Origin: Sphingomonadales bacterium UBA2683
GTDB lineage: Bacteria > Pseudomonadota > Alphaproteobacteria > Sphingomonadales > Sphingomonadaceae
Reading direction: 5' to 3'
Assembly (NCBI GenBank): GCA_002354635.1
Contig: DELZ01000003.1
Location: 62,001-126,000 of the forward strand
DNA length: 64,000 bases
The position numbers were made by a program, and so were the translations under genes. Shown here in pieces: positions 8,266 to 17,637 of this stretch. Positions within the stretch are counted from its first letter, which is position 1; every line of letters begins with the position of its first letter. Below the pieces are notes generated by a model that saw only the letters and a list, made by a program, of their open reading frames with translations, did no database searches and was not told the origin of the DNA.

Positions 8266-9513
8266 ATGCTTCCTTTATCTGGCGTCAAAGTCGTCGACCT
8301 TGGGTCTGTCCTTATGGCACCATACGCTAGTCAGTGGTTGGGTGACCTTGGAGCCGATGTAATCAAGGTCGAGACTGCGATCGGCGACTCCACTCGCTAC
8401 ACCGGTCCCGCGGCCGAACCCGGAATGGCAGCAATGTTTCTTGGTTCCAATCGCAACAAACGGAGCATTGTTCTGGATTTGCGGGATCCGCTCGGGGTAG
8501 CCGCCCTGCTCAAGTTGGTCGACAGCGCCGACGTTTTTATTCACAACATCCGCCCGCAAAAGCTAGAAAAGCTTGGTATAGCTCCTGAAAAGTTGATGCT
8601 CCGCAATCCACGCTTGGTATATGCGGGTCTGCATGGGTTCGGGGAAGGTGGACGTTACGCCGGCCGACCGGCATACGACGACATCATCCAGGGGATGTGC
8701 GGCAACGCTGATCTGATGCTACGGCAGACCGGGAAACCCGGCTATCTTCCAACGGTCAGCGCCGATAAAACCAGCGGGCTTGTGGCGGCGATTGCCATCC
8801 TTGCAGCGATCACCGCACGCGAGCGAACTGGTCGCGGCGGCTTCGTTGAGATCCCGATGTTCGAGACAATGGTCGCCTTTAATCTCGTTGAACACCTGTA
8901 CGGTGGACACTTTGAGCCAACACGTGGCCAATCAGGCTATCCACGTGCGTTGGCGAGTACACGAGCGCCGTTTTCGACACTGGACGGCTTTATTAGCGTT
9001 ATGCCGTACACTGATAGCCACTGGATCGATCTGTTCAGAGAACTTGATGCAAATGACTTGGAAGATGACGCTCGATTTCAGGACATCGCCGCTCGAACGG
9101 AAAACATCGCCCTGCTTTATGATCGGCTTGCCGCTCTTATCTCGAAGCGATCGACTTCTGACTGGGTTGAGATTTTTGATCGACTTGATATTCCTGCCGC
9201 AGAGGTGATCAGCCTTGAGGGTTTAATGCAGGATGGGCATCTTGAGGATACGGGGTTCTTCAGCGCGCTTAGAGATGAAAATATGGGCGAATTGCGCTTT
9301 CCGGGTGTACCCATCCGCTTTGATGGCGTAAGGCCTGACATCTGCATGCCCCCCCGGCTGGGTGAGCATACCACTCAAATACTTGAAGAGGCAGGCTTGA
9401 GCGCGACCGAGATACAACAGTTAATCTCAAGCGGAACCGCCCGCCAATATACCTCGGCGCGCGGGGATGAGTCGAACGAACAATACCGGCAAAATAGAAG
9501 CACGATTATCTGA
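8266..9513 (+). CDS. Class III CoA-transferase (CaiB/BaiF family)
   Basis: About 415 residues. It moves CoA between carboxylic acids (succinyl-CoA or a pathway acyl-CoA as donor) and so activates a substrate or recycles CoA, in the cytoplasm. The N-terminus LSGVKVVDLGSVLMAPYASQWLGDLGADVIKVE is typical of the family. The catalytic Asp is Asp167 in SADKTSG. Start choice is uncertain: ATG 8266 fits the family start, ATG 8224 gives 14 more residues, and neither has a clear Shine-Dalgarno sequence. It is divergent from lysR and probably under its control. Confidence 0.9.
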   Translation: MLPLSGVKVVDLGSVLMAPYASQWLGDLGADVIKVETAIGDSTRYTGPAAEPGMAAMFLGSNRNKRSIVLDLRDPLGVAALLKLVDSADVFIHNIRPQKLEKLGIAPEKLMLRNPRLVYAGLHGFGEGGRYAGRPAYDDIIQGMCGNADLMLRQTGKPGYLPTVSADKTSGLVAAIAILAAITARERTGRGGFVEIPMFETMVAFNLVEHLYGGHFEPTRGQSGYPRALASTRAPFSTLDGFISVMPYTDSHWIDLFRELDANDLEDDARFQDIAARTENIALLYDRLAALISKRSTSDWVEIFDRLDIPAAEVISLEGLMQDGHLEDTGFFSALRDENMGELRFPGVPIRFDGVRPDICMPPRLGEHTTQILEEAGLSATEIQQLISSGTARQYTSARGDESNEQYRQNRSTII

Positions 9514-9643
9514 CCTGCTTCTCACACAATGTCGGGACGTGCAGCGGTTGTCATACTCAAACCCCGGGCTCTGATTTGCTTGGTAGATGTCCGATGCACC
9601 CTCTTCACTCGATCGGTGCCTGATTGGCTACTTCGTTCCCGTT

Positions 9644-9696
9644 GAGAACTGATAACCGAGATGATGGGGTGCGAAGAGGTGATCTCCTCAGTTCTC
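9644..9696. repeat. Nested inverted repeat (possible RNA hairpin)
   Basis: GAGAACTGA (9644-9652) pairs perfectly with TCAGTTCTC (9688-9696). Inside, GAGAT (9658-9662) pairs with ATCTC (9682-9686), giving a two-tier stem with a loop of about 19 bases. It may be the terminator of the CoA-transferase gene, though no T-run follows, or a remnant element end. Confidence 0.4.
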
Positions 9697-9939
9697 CGTG
9701 CAACCAGACAGAAGTTGCGCTTCGGTATGCCGTAAAGATTTCGGGATATTATCTCGCTATCATCTCGAAATCAGCCCATGGCGCTTCTGACCGACGATTG
9801 CCTCAGACTCCTCGATTCAGTTTCTGGTTGCTGCGCAGCAGAATTCCTGAGACGCTGACACCTCTCCATTAGTGTCCTGGCGGTCATAAAGTCGCGAACC
9901 GTGGAGCAGCCGAAACCGGACCGACTGGTGAATATAAAC

Positions 9940-9958
9940 TCACTGACTTACTACTCAT
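9940..9958 (-). promoter_or_regulatory. Putative regulator binding site upstream of the TonB receptor
   Basis: On the minus strand it reads ATGAGTAGTAAGTCAGTGA, sharing ATGAGT-N4-A-(C/G)-TCA-N-TGA with the sites at 4857 and 24925 (14 and 13 of 19 positions). It is the weakest of the three copies and lies about 175 bp before the receptor start. Confidence 0.35.
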
Positions 9959-10132
9959 CTGCATATCTCCTTCGTTGGCTCGCGCCATTGCTGATCTCAA
10001 ATGGATATCAAATTATGCTTATCTAATATTAGACAGAACGAATTTCACCTCTAAGTTCATTCCTGTGAGCGAATATAAATTTCCAGCCCGGATACCGGGT
10101 GGAAATCGCGATAAACAATAAAAGGAGGGGAC

Positions 10133-12796
10133 ATGAACAAGTTTCTAAAAGCATCGCTTCTGTGCACCGCAGCGACAGCAGCAAGCGTTTCTCAAGCTCA
10201 GGAGACTTTGTCCCCGGCAAGCGCGCAGCAAGAACAGGCAGTGCAGTCAGGGGAGGCATCGGCGGCGTCCAGCAATCCATCGGTTGTAAACATCTCTTCC
10301 GCGAACGAAGAAAGGGATACCGAGCTCACCTCCTCGCGTGTTGCAGACAGCGACGTTATAGTCGTCACGGCTCGCAGGCGCGATGAAAATCTGCAGGATG
10401 TTCCCGCATCGGTTTCAGTCCTTACAACGGAAGCGCTCGAGCGGACTGGCGCTCGCCAAGTACTCGACTTCGCGGAACTGACATCGGGCGTTACAATGCA
10501 AGTCGGTGCCACCGAGCCGGGTGATGCATCAATTAACATACGGGGTCTCAACGGTGCACGCGACGCTGAGAATAACGTCGCTCTGGTAATTGATGGTGTG
10601 CTTCGAACCAGCGCATTTGCTACCACTCAGCCGCAAGGGGCGATCTCGCAAGTTGAGATAATCAAAGGTCCGCAGGGCGCATTATACGGGCGTAACGCGT
10701 CAGCTGGTGCAATTGTTATTACCACACAGAAGCCTACCGATTATCTTTCAGGACAGATCAAGGCCAGCGCAGCGAACGATAGCACCTACCTTGTATCAGG
10801 GCTGCTAAGCGGTCCAATCACTGACCAAGTTGGTTTTACTGTTAACGCTGAATATTCGAAGTCTGATGGCTTTTATCGGAATGCCTTCCTCCAGTCGGCC
10901 GTAAATCAGCAGGTTTATCCCGGCAACAGTCGCAACGCTGCCTCAATCGACAATTACGAGAAGTTCTATGCCTTTGGCCGCCTGCTCATCGCCCCGAGCG
11001 ACGATACCGAGATCGATATCAAAGTGAATTACGGTCGCCAGAAAGCAGGAGCTATCAACTACAATGCCGTATTCCATCTCCCAGGCTTGGCCCAAGCATT
11101 TAACGATCCAGTGTTTGACTTGCCAGTCAGTGATCATGAATTCGTCTTTACCAACAACACAGAGTCTGAGAGTTGGCAGAAAAGTTATGGCGGGTCCGTG
11201 CGGCTTAGTCAGGAGCTTGACTTTGGATCACTGATCGGGTTTGCTGCCTACAGTAACATTCGCAGTGATTTTATCGGCGGCGGTACGAGCGGCGCATTCG
11301 GTTTTTTCGCAAACGAGCCGAATTGCATCGCGACACGCGCAGCTACTGCCCCAGCGGTGTCGGGATTAGCCAACCAAGAGCCATTCACCAAATACTACGA
11401 TGCCTTTGGCTATGCACAGCCCTATTCACCAAGTACGTGTGACGGTATCCAGTATAACGATCGCCGTCAAAAGGATGTTGTGACCGAACTCCGCTTGGTA
11501 AGTCCGGACAATGGGGCGCCGTTGTCCTGGCAGATCGGATCAAGCTACATCTACATCGACCGGCGGGTTTGCATCAACCTTACGCTCGACACCGGGCTTA
11601 GCGCGTCGCGAGAGTGCTATACGACCGATCCACGATACCCAACTGAGAGTCTCGTCGACGATAATTTTGTAACCGATGTGTACGCGCTGTTTGGATCGGT
11701 TGAGTATGAAGCAACTGATAAGCTCACGCTTGGGCTGGCACTGCGCTATGATATCGAGGCGCGAAATACATCGAACAATGTGCCTGTCAATGCGCGAACT
11801 CGCTGGGTCGGCAATGCCCGAACCGGCTTCCCGACCGGTACCGCTGACACTCCAGCTAACTACTATCTGAACCCCGGCCTCGACCCGGCGTACAATCCGA
11901 GCGGAGTTCTCGCGCCGCGCTCAAAAACCTTTAAGCAATTGCAGCCCAAGCTCTCACTTACCTACAAAGCAAATGATGACACGACCCTGTTCGCTAACTG
12001 GGGCATCGGATTCAAGGCGGGCGGTTTCAACAACGCCGGTACGGAAGCTATTGTGAACGGCTATTTCAACGCGCCTGTTTCAGCGGGAGGCATCAATGCA
12101 GGACTAACCGTGGACGACATCTTCGAAAAGGAAGTAGACAGCGCCTATGAGGTAGGAATTAAGGGCCGGCTGTTCGACAGCCTCAGTTATGAATTGGTGG
12201 GCTACTACACCGATGTCACGGATATGCAGTTCTTCGAGTTCTTCGTAGGTGAGTTTGGCCTTCTGCGGAGCGTTTCAAACATCGACAAGGTCCGGATCCT
12301 TGGGGCCGAAACCTCGTTGAAGCTCAATTTGGCCCCTGGTTATAGCATCTTCGCGACCGCCAACTATACAGACAGCAAAATCAAAAAGAATTCATCTCGG
12401 CCCTACACTGTAGGCAACAAGTCGCCGTACACGCCGGACTACACGATCAATCTCGGAGCCGAGGCGCTTGAACCAATCAATGACTACCTAGATTTCACGG
12501 GCCGAGTAGATGTTCGTGTAACTGGCCCCACGCCCTTCCACACCGTCCAAAACAACAATGTGCCGACCATCTTCGGTTTGGACGGCAATTATAAAAATTC
12601 TACCCGAAAAACCTTCACGACGGTCGATGTGCGTAGCGGGATCGAGTCCGACAGTTGGTCGATCACAGCGTTCGTCAGCAACCTTTTTAACCAAGCATAT
12701 CTGAACGATGACGTGGTGGCTCCAGAATTTGGCGGTGACTTCGTCGCCCCCGGCAATCTGCGTCGCTATGGCATAGAAGCTATGTTCAAGTTCTAA
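10133..12796 (+). CDS. TonB-dependent outer-membrane receptor
   Basis: An 887-residue receptor for energy-dependent import across the outer membrane. The signal peptide covers about residues 1-22 (MNKFLKASLLCTAATAASVSQA). A Ser/Ala-rich spacer is followed by a TonB box DVIVVTA at 74-80, the plug domain (from about NLQDVPASVSVL, with the IRGL and IKGPQGALYGRNASAG motifs) and a C-terminal 22-strand barrel ending in Phe (GIEAMFKF). Sphingomonads use many such receptors for hydrophobic carbon sources. The position between catabolic genes suggests it imports the substrate of this cluster rather than iron, which is inference. A very strong AAGGAGGGG ribosome site precedes the ATG. Confidence 0.95.
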   Translation: MNKFLKASLLCTAATAASVSQAQETLSPASAQQEQAVQSGEASAASSNPSVVNISSANEERDTELTSSRVADSDVIVVTARRRDENLQDVPASVSVLTTEALERTGARQVLDFAELTSGVTMQVGATEPGDASINIRGLNGARDAENNVALVIDGVLRTSAFATTQPQGAISQVEIIKGPQGALYGRNASAGAIVITTQKPTDYLSGQIKASAANDSTYLVSGLLSGPITDQVGFTVNAEYSKSDGFYRNAFLQSAVNQQVYPGNSRNAASIDNYEKFYAFGRLLIAPSDDTEIDIKVNYGRQKAGAINYNAVFHLPGLAQAFNDPVFDLPVSDHEFVFTNNTESESWQKSYGGSVRLSQELDFGSLIGFAAYSNIRSDFIGGGTSGAFGFFANEPNCIATRAATAPAVSGLANQEPFTKYYDAFGYAQPYSPSTCDGIQYNDRRQKDVVTELRLVSPDNGAPLSWQIGSSYIYIDRRVCINLTLDTGLSASRECYTTDPRYPTESLVDDNFVTDVYALFGSVEYEATDKLTLGLALRYDIEARNTSNNVPVNARTRWVGNARTGFPTGTADTPANYYLNPGLDPAYNPSGVLAPRSKTFKQLQPKLSLTYKANDDTTLFANWGIGFKAGGFNNAGTEAIVNGYFNAPVSAGGINAGLTVDDIFEKEVDSAYEVGIKGRLFDSLSYELVGYYTDVTDMQFFEFFVGEFGLLRSVSNIDKVRILGAETSLKLNLAPGYSIFATANYTDSKIKKNSSRPYTVGNKSPYTPDYTINLGAEALEPINDYLDFTGRVDVRVTGPTPFHTVQNNNVPTIFGLDGNYKNSTRKTFTTVDVRSGIESDSWSITAFVSNLFNQAYLNDDVVAPEFGGDFVAPGNLRRYGIEAMFKF

Positions 12797-12888
12797 AGAG
12801 AACTGGCTAAACGCAACACCGCCATAACGGTCTCAGTATCGCTAAAGGTCAACCGACTGACCGACCGCCAGTAGAAAGCTGTGGATTA

Positions 12889-14040
12889 ATGTTGAGTACG
12901 TTAAAACTAACCTCGATCCCGAAAGAGGACGAAGCCTTGCGACCGCTGGTTCAGGCGTTCCTTAAAGAGAGCCTGGTTGATATGCCATTCGACATTCGGG
13001 CGCGCTCTTGGATGGGGCACGATCCGGGTTTCAGCAGGGCACTTGCAGCGCACGGGTGGGTCGGCATGACACTTCCGGTTGAATATGGCGGCCAAGGGCG
13101 CAGCTACTTTGCTCGCTTCGTGGTGGTTGAAGAATTACTCGCCGCGAGTGTCCCTGTCGGCGCGCACTGGGTCGCAGAGCGACAGAGCGGCCCTTTGATC
13201 CTTCACTACGGTACCGAGGCACAACGGCGTTTCTATTTACCGCGTATCTGCCGCGGTGAGGCGTTCTTCTGCATCGGTATGAGCGAGCCTGATTCCGGAT
13301 CGGATTTGGCCAGCGTTAGGTGTCGCGCTACGCGTACCGATACTGGCTGGCTGCTCAACGGCGCCAAAATTTGGACGACCTATGCGGACGGTGCACACTA
13401 TATGATTGCGCTGATCCGGACGTCAGGATCTGGAGCGGATCGGCAACAGGGTCTCTCCCAGCTCATCATCGACCTTTCGCTGCCCGGGATAACAGTGAAG
13501 CCAATTGTCGACCTTGCGGGAGACAGTCACTTTTGCGAAGTACATTTTGACAATGTAAGATTGTCGTCTGACGCCCTGATTGGCGAGGAGGGTCAAGGAT
13601 GGGAACAATGCGTGGCCGAGCTCAGCCTCGAACGCAGCGGGCCTGAGCGGTTTTATTCGAGCATTCTCGTGCTGGACTTATGGCTCGCCCACATTCGCGA
13701 ACAAGAGACGTCCGACGAGCGCACAATGGCACTTGTTGGCAGTATCATTAGTCAACTTGCGGTACTCCGTGCCTTGTCGCTCGCGCTTACCGGTCAACTG
13801 GTCCGAGGCGAGCGGCCCGAAGCAGCTGCGGCACTCTACAAGGATCTGGGTACTGCATTCGAGCAATCGACCCCAGCGTCGATTGTTGATGCTATCGCTG
13901 CGCAGCCCGACATCGTTCCGCACGAAAAGCTTGGTCGAACCCTGGCTTATGCGACGAAGATGTCCCCCAGCTATTCGCTGCGCGGAGGCACGCGCGAGAT
14001 CTTGCGCGGCATGATCGCACGCGAACTGGGGCTTCGATAG
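12889..14040 (+). CDS. Acyl-CoA dehydrogenase, FAD/catalytic subunit of a probable heteromeric enzyme
   Basis: A 383-residue protein with the FAD-binding loop CIGMSEPDSGSDLASV (128-143), the NGAKIWTTYADGAHY strand and a Glu in SLERSGPERF (Glu248), where isovaleryl-type enzymes keep the catalytic base. The C-terminus has the GGTREILRGMIARELG end. The R-x-R-x-QFG-x-PI segment of normal homomeric enzymes is missing. The following gene has exactly that segment but lacks these motifs. This complementarity resembles the alpha2-beta2 dehydrogenases of steroid side-chain degradation; the comparison is inference. Eleven bases separate the two genes. Confidence 0.88.
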   Translation: MLSTLKLTSIPKEDEALRPLVQAFLKESLVDMPFDIRARSWMGHDPGFSRALAAHGWVGMTLPVEYGGQGRSYFARFVVVEELLAASVPVGAHWVAERQSGPLILHYGTEAQRRFYLPRICRGEAFFCIGMSEPDSGSDLASVRCRATRTDTGWLLNGAKIWTTYADGAHYMIALIRTSGSGADRQQGLSQLIIDLSLPGITVKPIVDLAGDSHFCEVHFDNVRLSSDALIGEEGQGWEQCVAELSLERSGPERFYSSILVLDLWLAHIREQETSDERTMALVGSIISQLAVLRALSLALTGQLVRGERPEAAAALYKDLGTAFEQSTPASIVDAIAAQPDIVPHEKLGRTLAYATKMSPSYSLRGGTREILRGMIARELGLR

Positions 14041-14051
14041 GAGAACGATCG

Positions 14052-15062
14052 ATGCAATTGATGGTGGAAGAGATGTTTGAGCGCCTTTTGAAGCGGTATT
14101 GTTCGCTAACTCAAGTGCGCGCGATGGAGCAGAACGTCCGTGGCGTACAACTGAAGGACGTCTGGAATGAGCTTGAAGCTGCAGGACTTCCGAATGCGTT
14201 AGCCGATGAGCAGCATGGAGGTATCGGACTAAACTTAAGCGAGGTAGTACCGCTATTCGTCAAGATGGGCGAGCATGCGCTCCCTCTGCCTCTTGCTGAG
14301 ACGATGGTTGCAAGGGCGCTGCTATACCGCGCAGGCGAGACACCGCCGTCCGAACCGATAATCTTAGCAACTTCGATCTCTCCGGCAAATGCCGAGAGCA
14401 TTGAAACTGGGGAATTGCCTCATGCCCGCACCGCCGGGTTTATGCTGCTTGATTGCGGTGAGAGGCTCGATCTTTACTCGCTAGAGGACTCGAAGCTCTC
14501 CCGGCCATTGGGCCGGTATAGTCTGTCCGCTCGAGTTTCAGCGAACACTCGGACAGTCCGCGCTTCGATCCAATCGCACTCAGTTTCGCTTAGGGAGATT
14601 GGAGCATTTTTGCACGCCGCTAGACTCGCAGGCGCGATGCAGCAGATTCTGCGAATGACGGTCAATTATGCCCAAACCCGATCACAATTCGGTCGGCCCA
14701 TAGGTAAATTTCAAGCAGTTCAGCATCAGATTAGCGTGATGGCCGAACAGGTGGCCGCGGCATCAATGGCCGTGGAACTTGCCGGTGCGACCGGTAATTT
14801 GCTGCCCGATCCGCTTTCCGCTGCCGTCGCTAAGGAGTGCACAAGCGCAGCTTCAAAGGTTGTTGGCCCTATCGCGCATGCCGTTCACGGCGCGATCGGT
14901 ATTAGTGCAGAGTATGATCTCCAACTCTTCACGCGGCTGCTGCACGAGTGGCGCGCTGCGGAAGGGAGCGAGAGCTACTGGGCGATCCGCATTGGGCGAA
15001 GTCTTATGGAAAGTGACGCTACCCGCGCGAGCGATTTCGTGCGCAATCGACTGGCGATTTGA
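14052..15062 (+). CDS. Acyl-CoA dehydrogenase-like protein, probable partner subunit
   Basis: 336 residues, shorter than homomeric enzymes (about 380-390). The N-terminal helical domain is recognisable (VWNELEAAGLPNALADEQHGGIGLNLSEVVP). The middle beta-domain is degenerate and has no TEPDSGSD-like FAD loop and no obvious catalytic Glu. The C-terminal domain keeps YAQTRSQFGRPIGKFQAVQH and HAVHGAIGISAEYDLQLFTRLLHEW, the segments that contact FAD across the dimer in other family members. It is most simply a partner subunit for the preceding gene. GGAG lies eight bases before ATG 14052. Confidence 0.85.
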   Translation: MQLMVEEMFERLLKRYCSLTQVRAMEQNVRGVQLKDVWNELEAAGLPNALADEQHGGIGLNLSEVVPLFVKMGEHALPLPLAETMVARALLYRAGETPPSEPIILATSISPANAESIETGELPHARTAGFMLLDCGERLDLYSLEDSKLSRPLGRYSLSARVSANTRTVRASIQSHSVSLREIGAFLHAARLAGAMQQILRMTVNYAQTRSQFGRPIGKFQAVQHQISVMAEQVAAASMAVELAGATGNLLPDPLSAAVAKECTSAASKVVGPIAHAVHGAIGISAEYDLQLFTRLLHEWRAAEGSESYWAIRIGRSLMESDATRASDFVRNRLAI

Positions 15063-15165
15063 TGAGGTATTCGATGATATCAGTTTGGACAAAGTCTTTA
15101 ATAATTGGACGGCATTGCGAAGTGAAAAAACAAACTTTAACCAATATGTGCGGATTCCTACCAAC

Positions 15166-16695
15166 ATGCAGCCTACGTCCGCAGGTAGCAACTTGACTGG
15201 GCCGGCTCGGATCGGCTGTAATTACATCGGCGGCCAATGGCATAAAACCAGCCGAATGGAACCCAGCCTGAATCCTTCGGATTTAAATGATGTAGTCGGC
15301 GTTTACCACTGGAGCGATGTCAATGATGCGTCAACTGCGCTTGCTGCCGCTCGACAAGCGCAACATGGTTGGGGAAGCGCCAACCTGCCGACGCGGTCAG
15401 AGTTACTCCACAACGTGGGCGACCGTATATTGGGCGTAGCCGACAACTTAGCGCAGCTATTGTCTCGCGAACAAGGAAAATTGTTGTCCGACGCACTGGC
15501 AGAGGTGAAGCGCAGTGCGCAGATCTTTCATTATTTTGCCGGCGAAGTACTTCGGAATAATGGCCAGTTTGTGCGCGGACTGCGAGACGGCTTTATGATC
15601 AGCGTCGAGCGCGAACCGGTTGGCACTGTCCTACTCATCACGCCATGGAATTTTCCGATGGTTGTGCCAGCTTGGAAAATCGCCGCGGCACTTGCCTTCG
15701 GAAACTCCGTGATCCTCAAACCCTCAGAGTACACGCCAGGCATCGCCGTCGCGCTAACCGAAATAATTGCTGATGCTGGCTTCCCCGCAGGCGTCGTCAA
15801 CTTGCTGATAGGCGATGGCCAGCTGTTTGGCCAACATCTAGTTGAAAATGTCGATGCGGTGAGCTTTACCGGATCGACGACCGTTGGCCGCATAATTCTT
15901 GGTCAAGCATCGAAAAATATGACCAAGGTCCAGCTCGAGCTTGGGGGGAAAAACCCGCTGGTCGTGCTCGACGATGCCGACCTCGATCACGCCGTCGATG
16001 TCGCGCTTCAGGGTAGCATTCTGCAGATGGGCCAACGCTGTACCGCGTCGAGCCGCTTGATCGTGACGCGGGGTATACATGATGCCTTCGCCGATAGATT
16101 GACGAGGCGCGTCGCCGACCTAAGGATTGGCCATGCGCTTGATCCGGATACGCAGCTCGGCCCCGTCGCAACCGACCGCCAGCTAGCGCGAAACCTCGAG
16201 TTTGTAACCGAGTCGAAGGCTGCTGGCGCGGAGCTTCTCCATGGCGATGGCGCAGTCGATGTGCGTACTCAAGGATATTACATGCAGCCGGCGGTGTTTG
16301 CCGGCACGCGCAGTGACATGAGACTCAACATCGAAGAAGTCTTCGGCCCCGTCGTTGGGATCATTCAGGTTGGAGATATTGATGAAGCCATAAGTGTTGC
16401 GAACGAGACCGATTATGCACTCTCCTCGGGCATCTGCACAAAAAGCTTAAATGCAGCAGAAAGGTTTCGCAGGTCCTCGACAGCCGGCATGGTGATGGTA
16501 AACGCACCAACTGCTGGTATCGATTATCATGTTCCGTTCGGCGGCAAACCACCCTCTGGTTTTGGTGGGCGCGAGAATGGAAGTGCGGCTCAGGAATTCT
16601 ACACAGAATCAAAAGTGACCTATACATATAACCCGCAGGAATCATCGGTTGACGCCTATCAACTCAACTCGGCGACCAAAAACGATAATATCTAA
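15166..16695 (+). CDS. NAD(P)-dependent aldehyde dehydrogenase
   Basis: 509 residues from ATG 15166; the frame is open much further upstream, overlapping the previous gene, but that part is out-of-frame shadow. Motifs: TPWNFPM (159-165), LKPSEYTP (184-191), SFTGSTTVG (233-241), catalytic Glu258 in LELGGKNP and nucleophile Cys292 in GQRCTASS. The C-terminal GFGGRENG...EFYTESKVTY resembles succinate-semialdehyde and ketoglutarate-semialdehyde dehydrogenases. In this setting it would oxidise an aldehyde released after ring or ester cleavage to the acid. It follows the dehydrogenase pair by about 100 bp and precedes the esterase by 15. Confidence 0.9.
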   Translation: MQPTSAGSNLTGPARIGCNYIGGQWHKTSRMEPSLNPSDLNDVVGVYHWSDVNDASTALAAARQAQHGWGSANLPTRSELLHNVGDRILGVADNLAQLLSREQGKLLSDALAEVKRSAQIFHYFAGEVLRNNGQFVRGLRDGFMISVEREPVGTVLLITPWNFPMVVPAWKIAAALAFGNSVILKPSEYTPGIAVALTEIIADAGFPAGVVNLLIGDGQLFGQHLVENVDAVSFTGSTTVGRIILGQASKNMTKVQLELGGKNPLVVLDDADLDHAVDVALQGSILQMGQRCTASSRLIVTRGIHDAFADRLTRRVADLRIGHALDPDTQLGPVATDRQLARNLEFVTESKAAGAELLHGDGAVDVRTQGYYMQPAVFAGTRSDMRLNIEEVFGPVVGIIQVGDIDEAISVANETDYALSSGICTKSLNAAERFRRSSTAGMVMVNAPTAGIDYHVPFGGKPPSGFGGRENGSAAQEFYTESKVTYTYNPQESSVDAYQLNSATKNDNI

Positions 16696-16710
16696 ACTTA
16701 GGAGGAATAA

Positions 16711-17616
16711 ATGATTAGTACACAGGCGAACGCTCTAACCAATCTCTACAACGATTGGACTGAGAAAATGGCAACCGGGACAATGGACATTCCGGAGATG
16801 CGCGACATGTTCGAGGAATGGGGCGATCTGGCTACCGAGCCCGCCGACTTCACCTATTCCGATGTCACCATCGGCGGCGTACGGTGTTTAAAGGCGGTCG
16901 AGGCGGATCGTGCGGACGACGAGCGAACCCTGCTCTGCTTCCACGGTGGTGGCTTTGTCTGCGGCTCAGTCGAATCACACCGTAAGATGTTCTCGCACAT
17001 CGCCAAGGCGGTTGGGTGTAAGGCGTTAATAGTCGACTACACGCGTACGCCCGATAACCCTCATCCCGGTATCGTGAGGCAATGCGCAGACGTTTACTCT
17101 GGTCTGCTGGAGCAAGGCGTAAAAGCTGAGAATATCGCCATGATAGGGGATTCGGCGGGCGGGCTTCTCGCAACGGCCGTGCCGCTTCATGTCCACCGCA
17201 ATGGTCTCCCGATCCCAGCGGCAAGTGTCGCATTGTCGCCCTGGTACGATATGGAGCCTACGGGTGAGACATTTGTGTCGAACGCGGATGTCGACGCCTT
17301 CGTATCCCCCGAAGCTGTGCGCCTTATGGCGGGGATGTACGTAGGAGAAGCAGATTCAAGAGATCCAACGGTTAGCATACTCTATGCCGACCCCTCCCCA
17401 TTGCCGCCGATGTTGATCCAGGTCGGTGGGCATGAGACGCTGCTCGACGACAGTCGCCGCTTCCATGAAAAGGCAAAAGCTGCCGGGGTTGATGTCGAAT
17501 TGCAGGTCTTCCCCGAAATGCAACATGTGTTCCAACTGATGGCCGGCAAAGCCCCTGAGGCCGACGACGCGATTGCCAAGATCGCGCAGTGGTTGCGTCC
17601 CAAACTTGGACTCTAA
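16711..17616 (+). CDS. Alpha/beta hydrolase, HSL-type esterase/lactonase
   Basis: A 301-residue hydrolase of the hormone-sensitive-lipase family. The oxyanion HGGG is at 78-81. The nucleophile is Ser148 in GDSAGG, with the likely Asp in HETLLDDSRRF and His in EMQHVFQLM. No signal peptide, so cytoplasmic. Ester or lactone hydrolysis fits directly downstream of a Baeyer-Villiger monooxygenase, which this cluster also encodes. GGAGGA lies five bases before the ATG, and the gene follows the aldehyde dehydrogenase closely, so it belongs to the same transcript. Confidence 0.9.
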   Translation: MISTQANALTNLYNDWTEKMATGTMDIPEMRDMFEEWGDLATEPADFTYSDVTIGGVRCLKAVEADRADDERTLLCFHGGGFVCGSVESHRKMFSHIAKAVGCKALIVDYTRTPDNPHPGIVRQCADVYSGLLEQGVKAENIAMIGDSAGGLLATAVPLHVHRNGLPIPAASVALSPWYDMEPTGETFVSNADVDAFVSPEAVRLMAGMYVGEADSRDPTVSILYADPSPLPPMLIQVGGHETLLDDSRRFHEKAKAAGVDVELQVFPEMQHVFQLMAGKAPEADDAIAKIAQWLRPKLGL

Positions 17617-17637
17617 TGACAATTGAAGGGGACTAAA

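Larger units (their letters stand above)
9514..10132. promoter_or_regulatory. Long leader/promoter region of the TonB receptor gene
   Basis: About 620 bases without a supported gene. It holds a nested inverted repeat (9644-9696), a copy of the 19-bp cluster motif (9940-9958), a perfect palindrome TCTAATATTAGA (10022-10033) and a strong Shine-Dalgarno sequence (AAGGAGGGG) just before the receptor start. Confidence 0.5.

Noticed and set aside
14779..15165. Upstream extension of the aldehyde dehydrogenase frame
   Set aside because: Overlaps the end of the dehydrogenase subunit gene in another frame and adds sequence unlike the family; the start at 15166 gives normal length.
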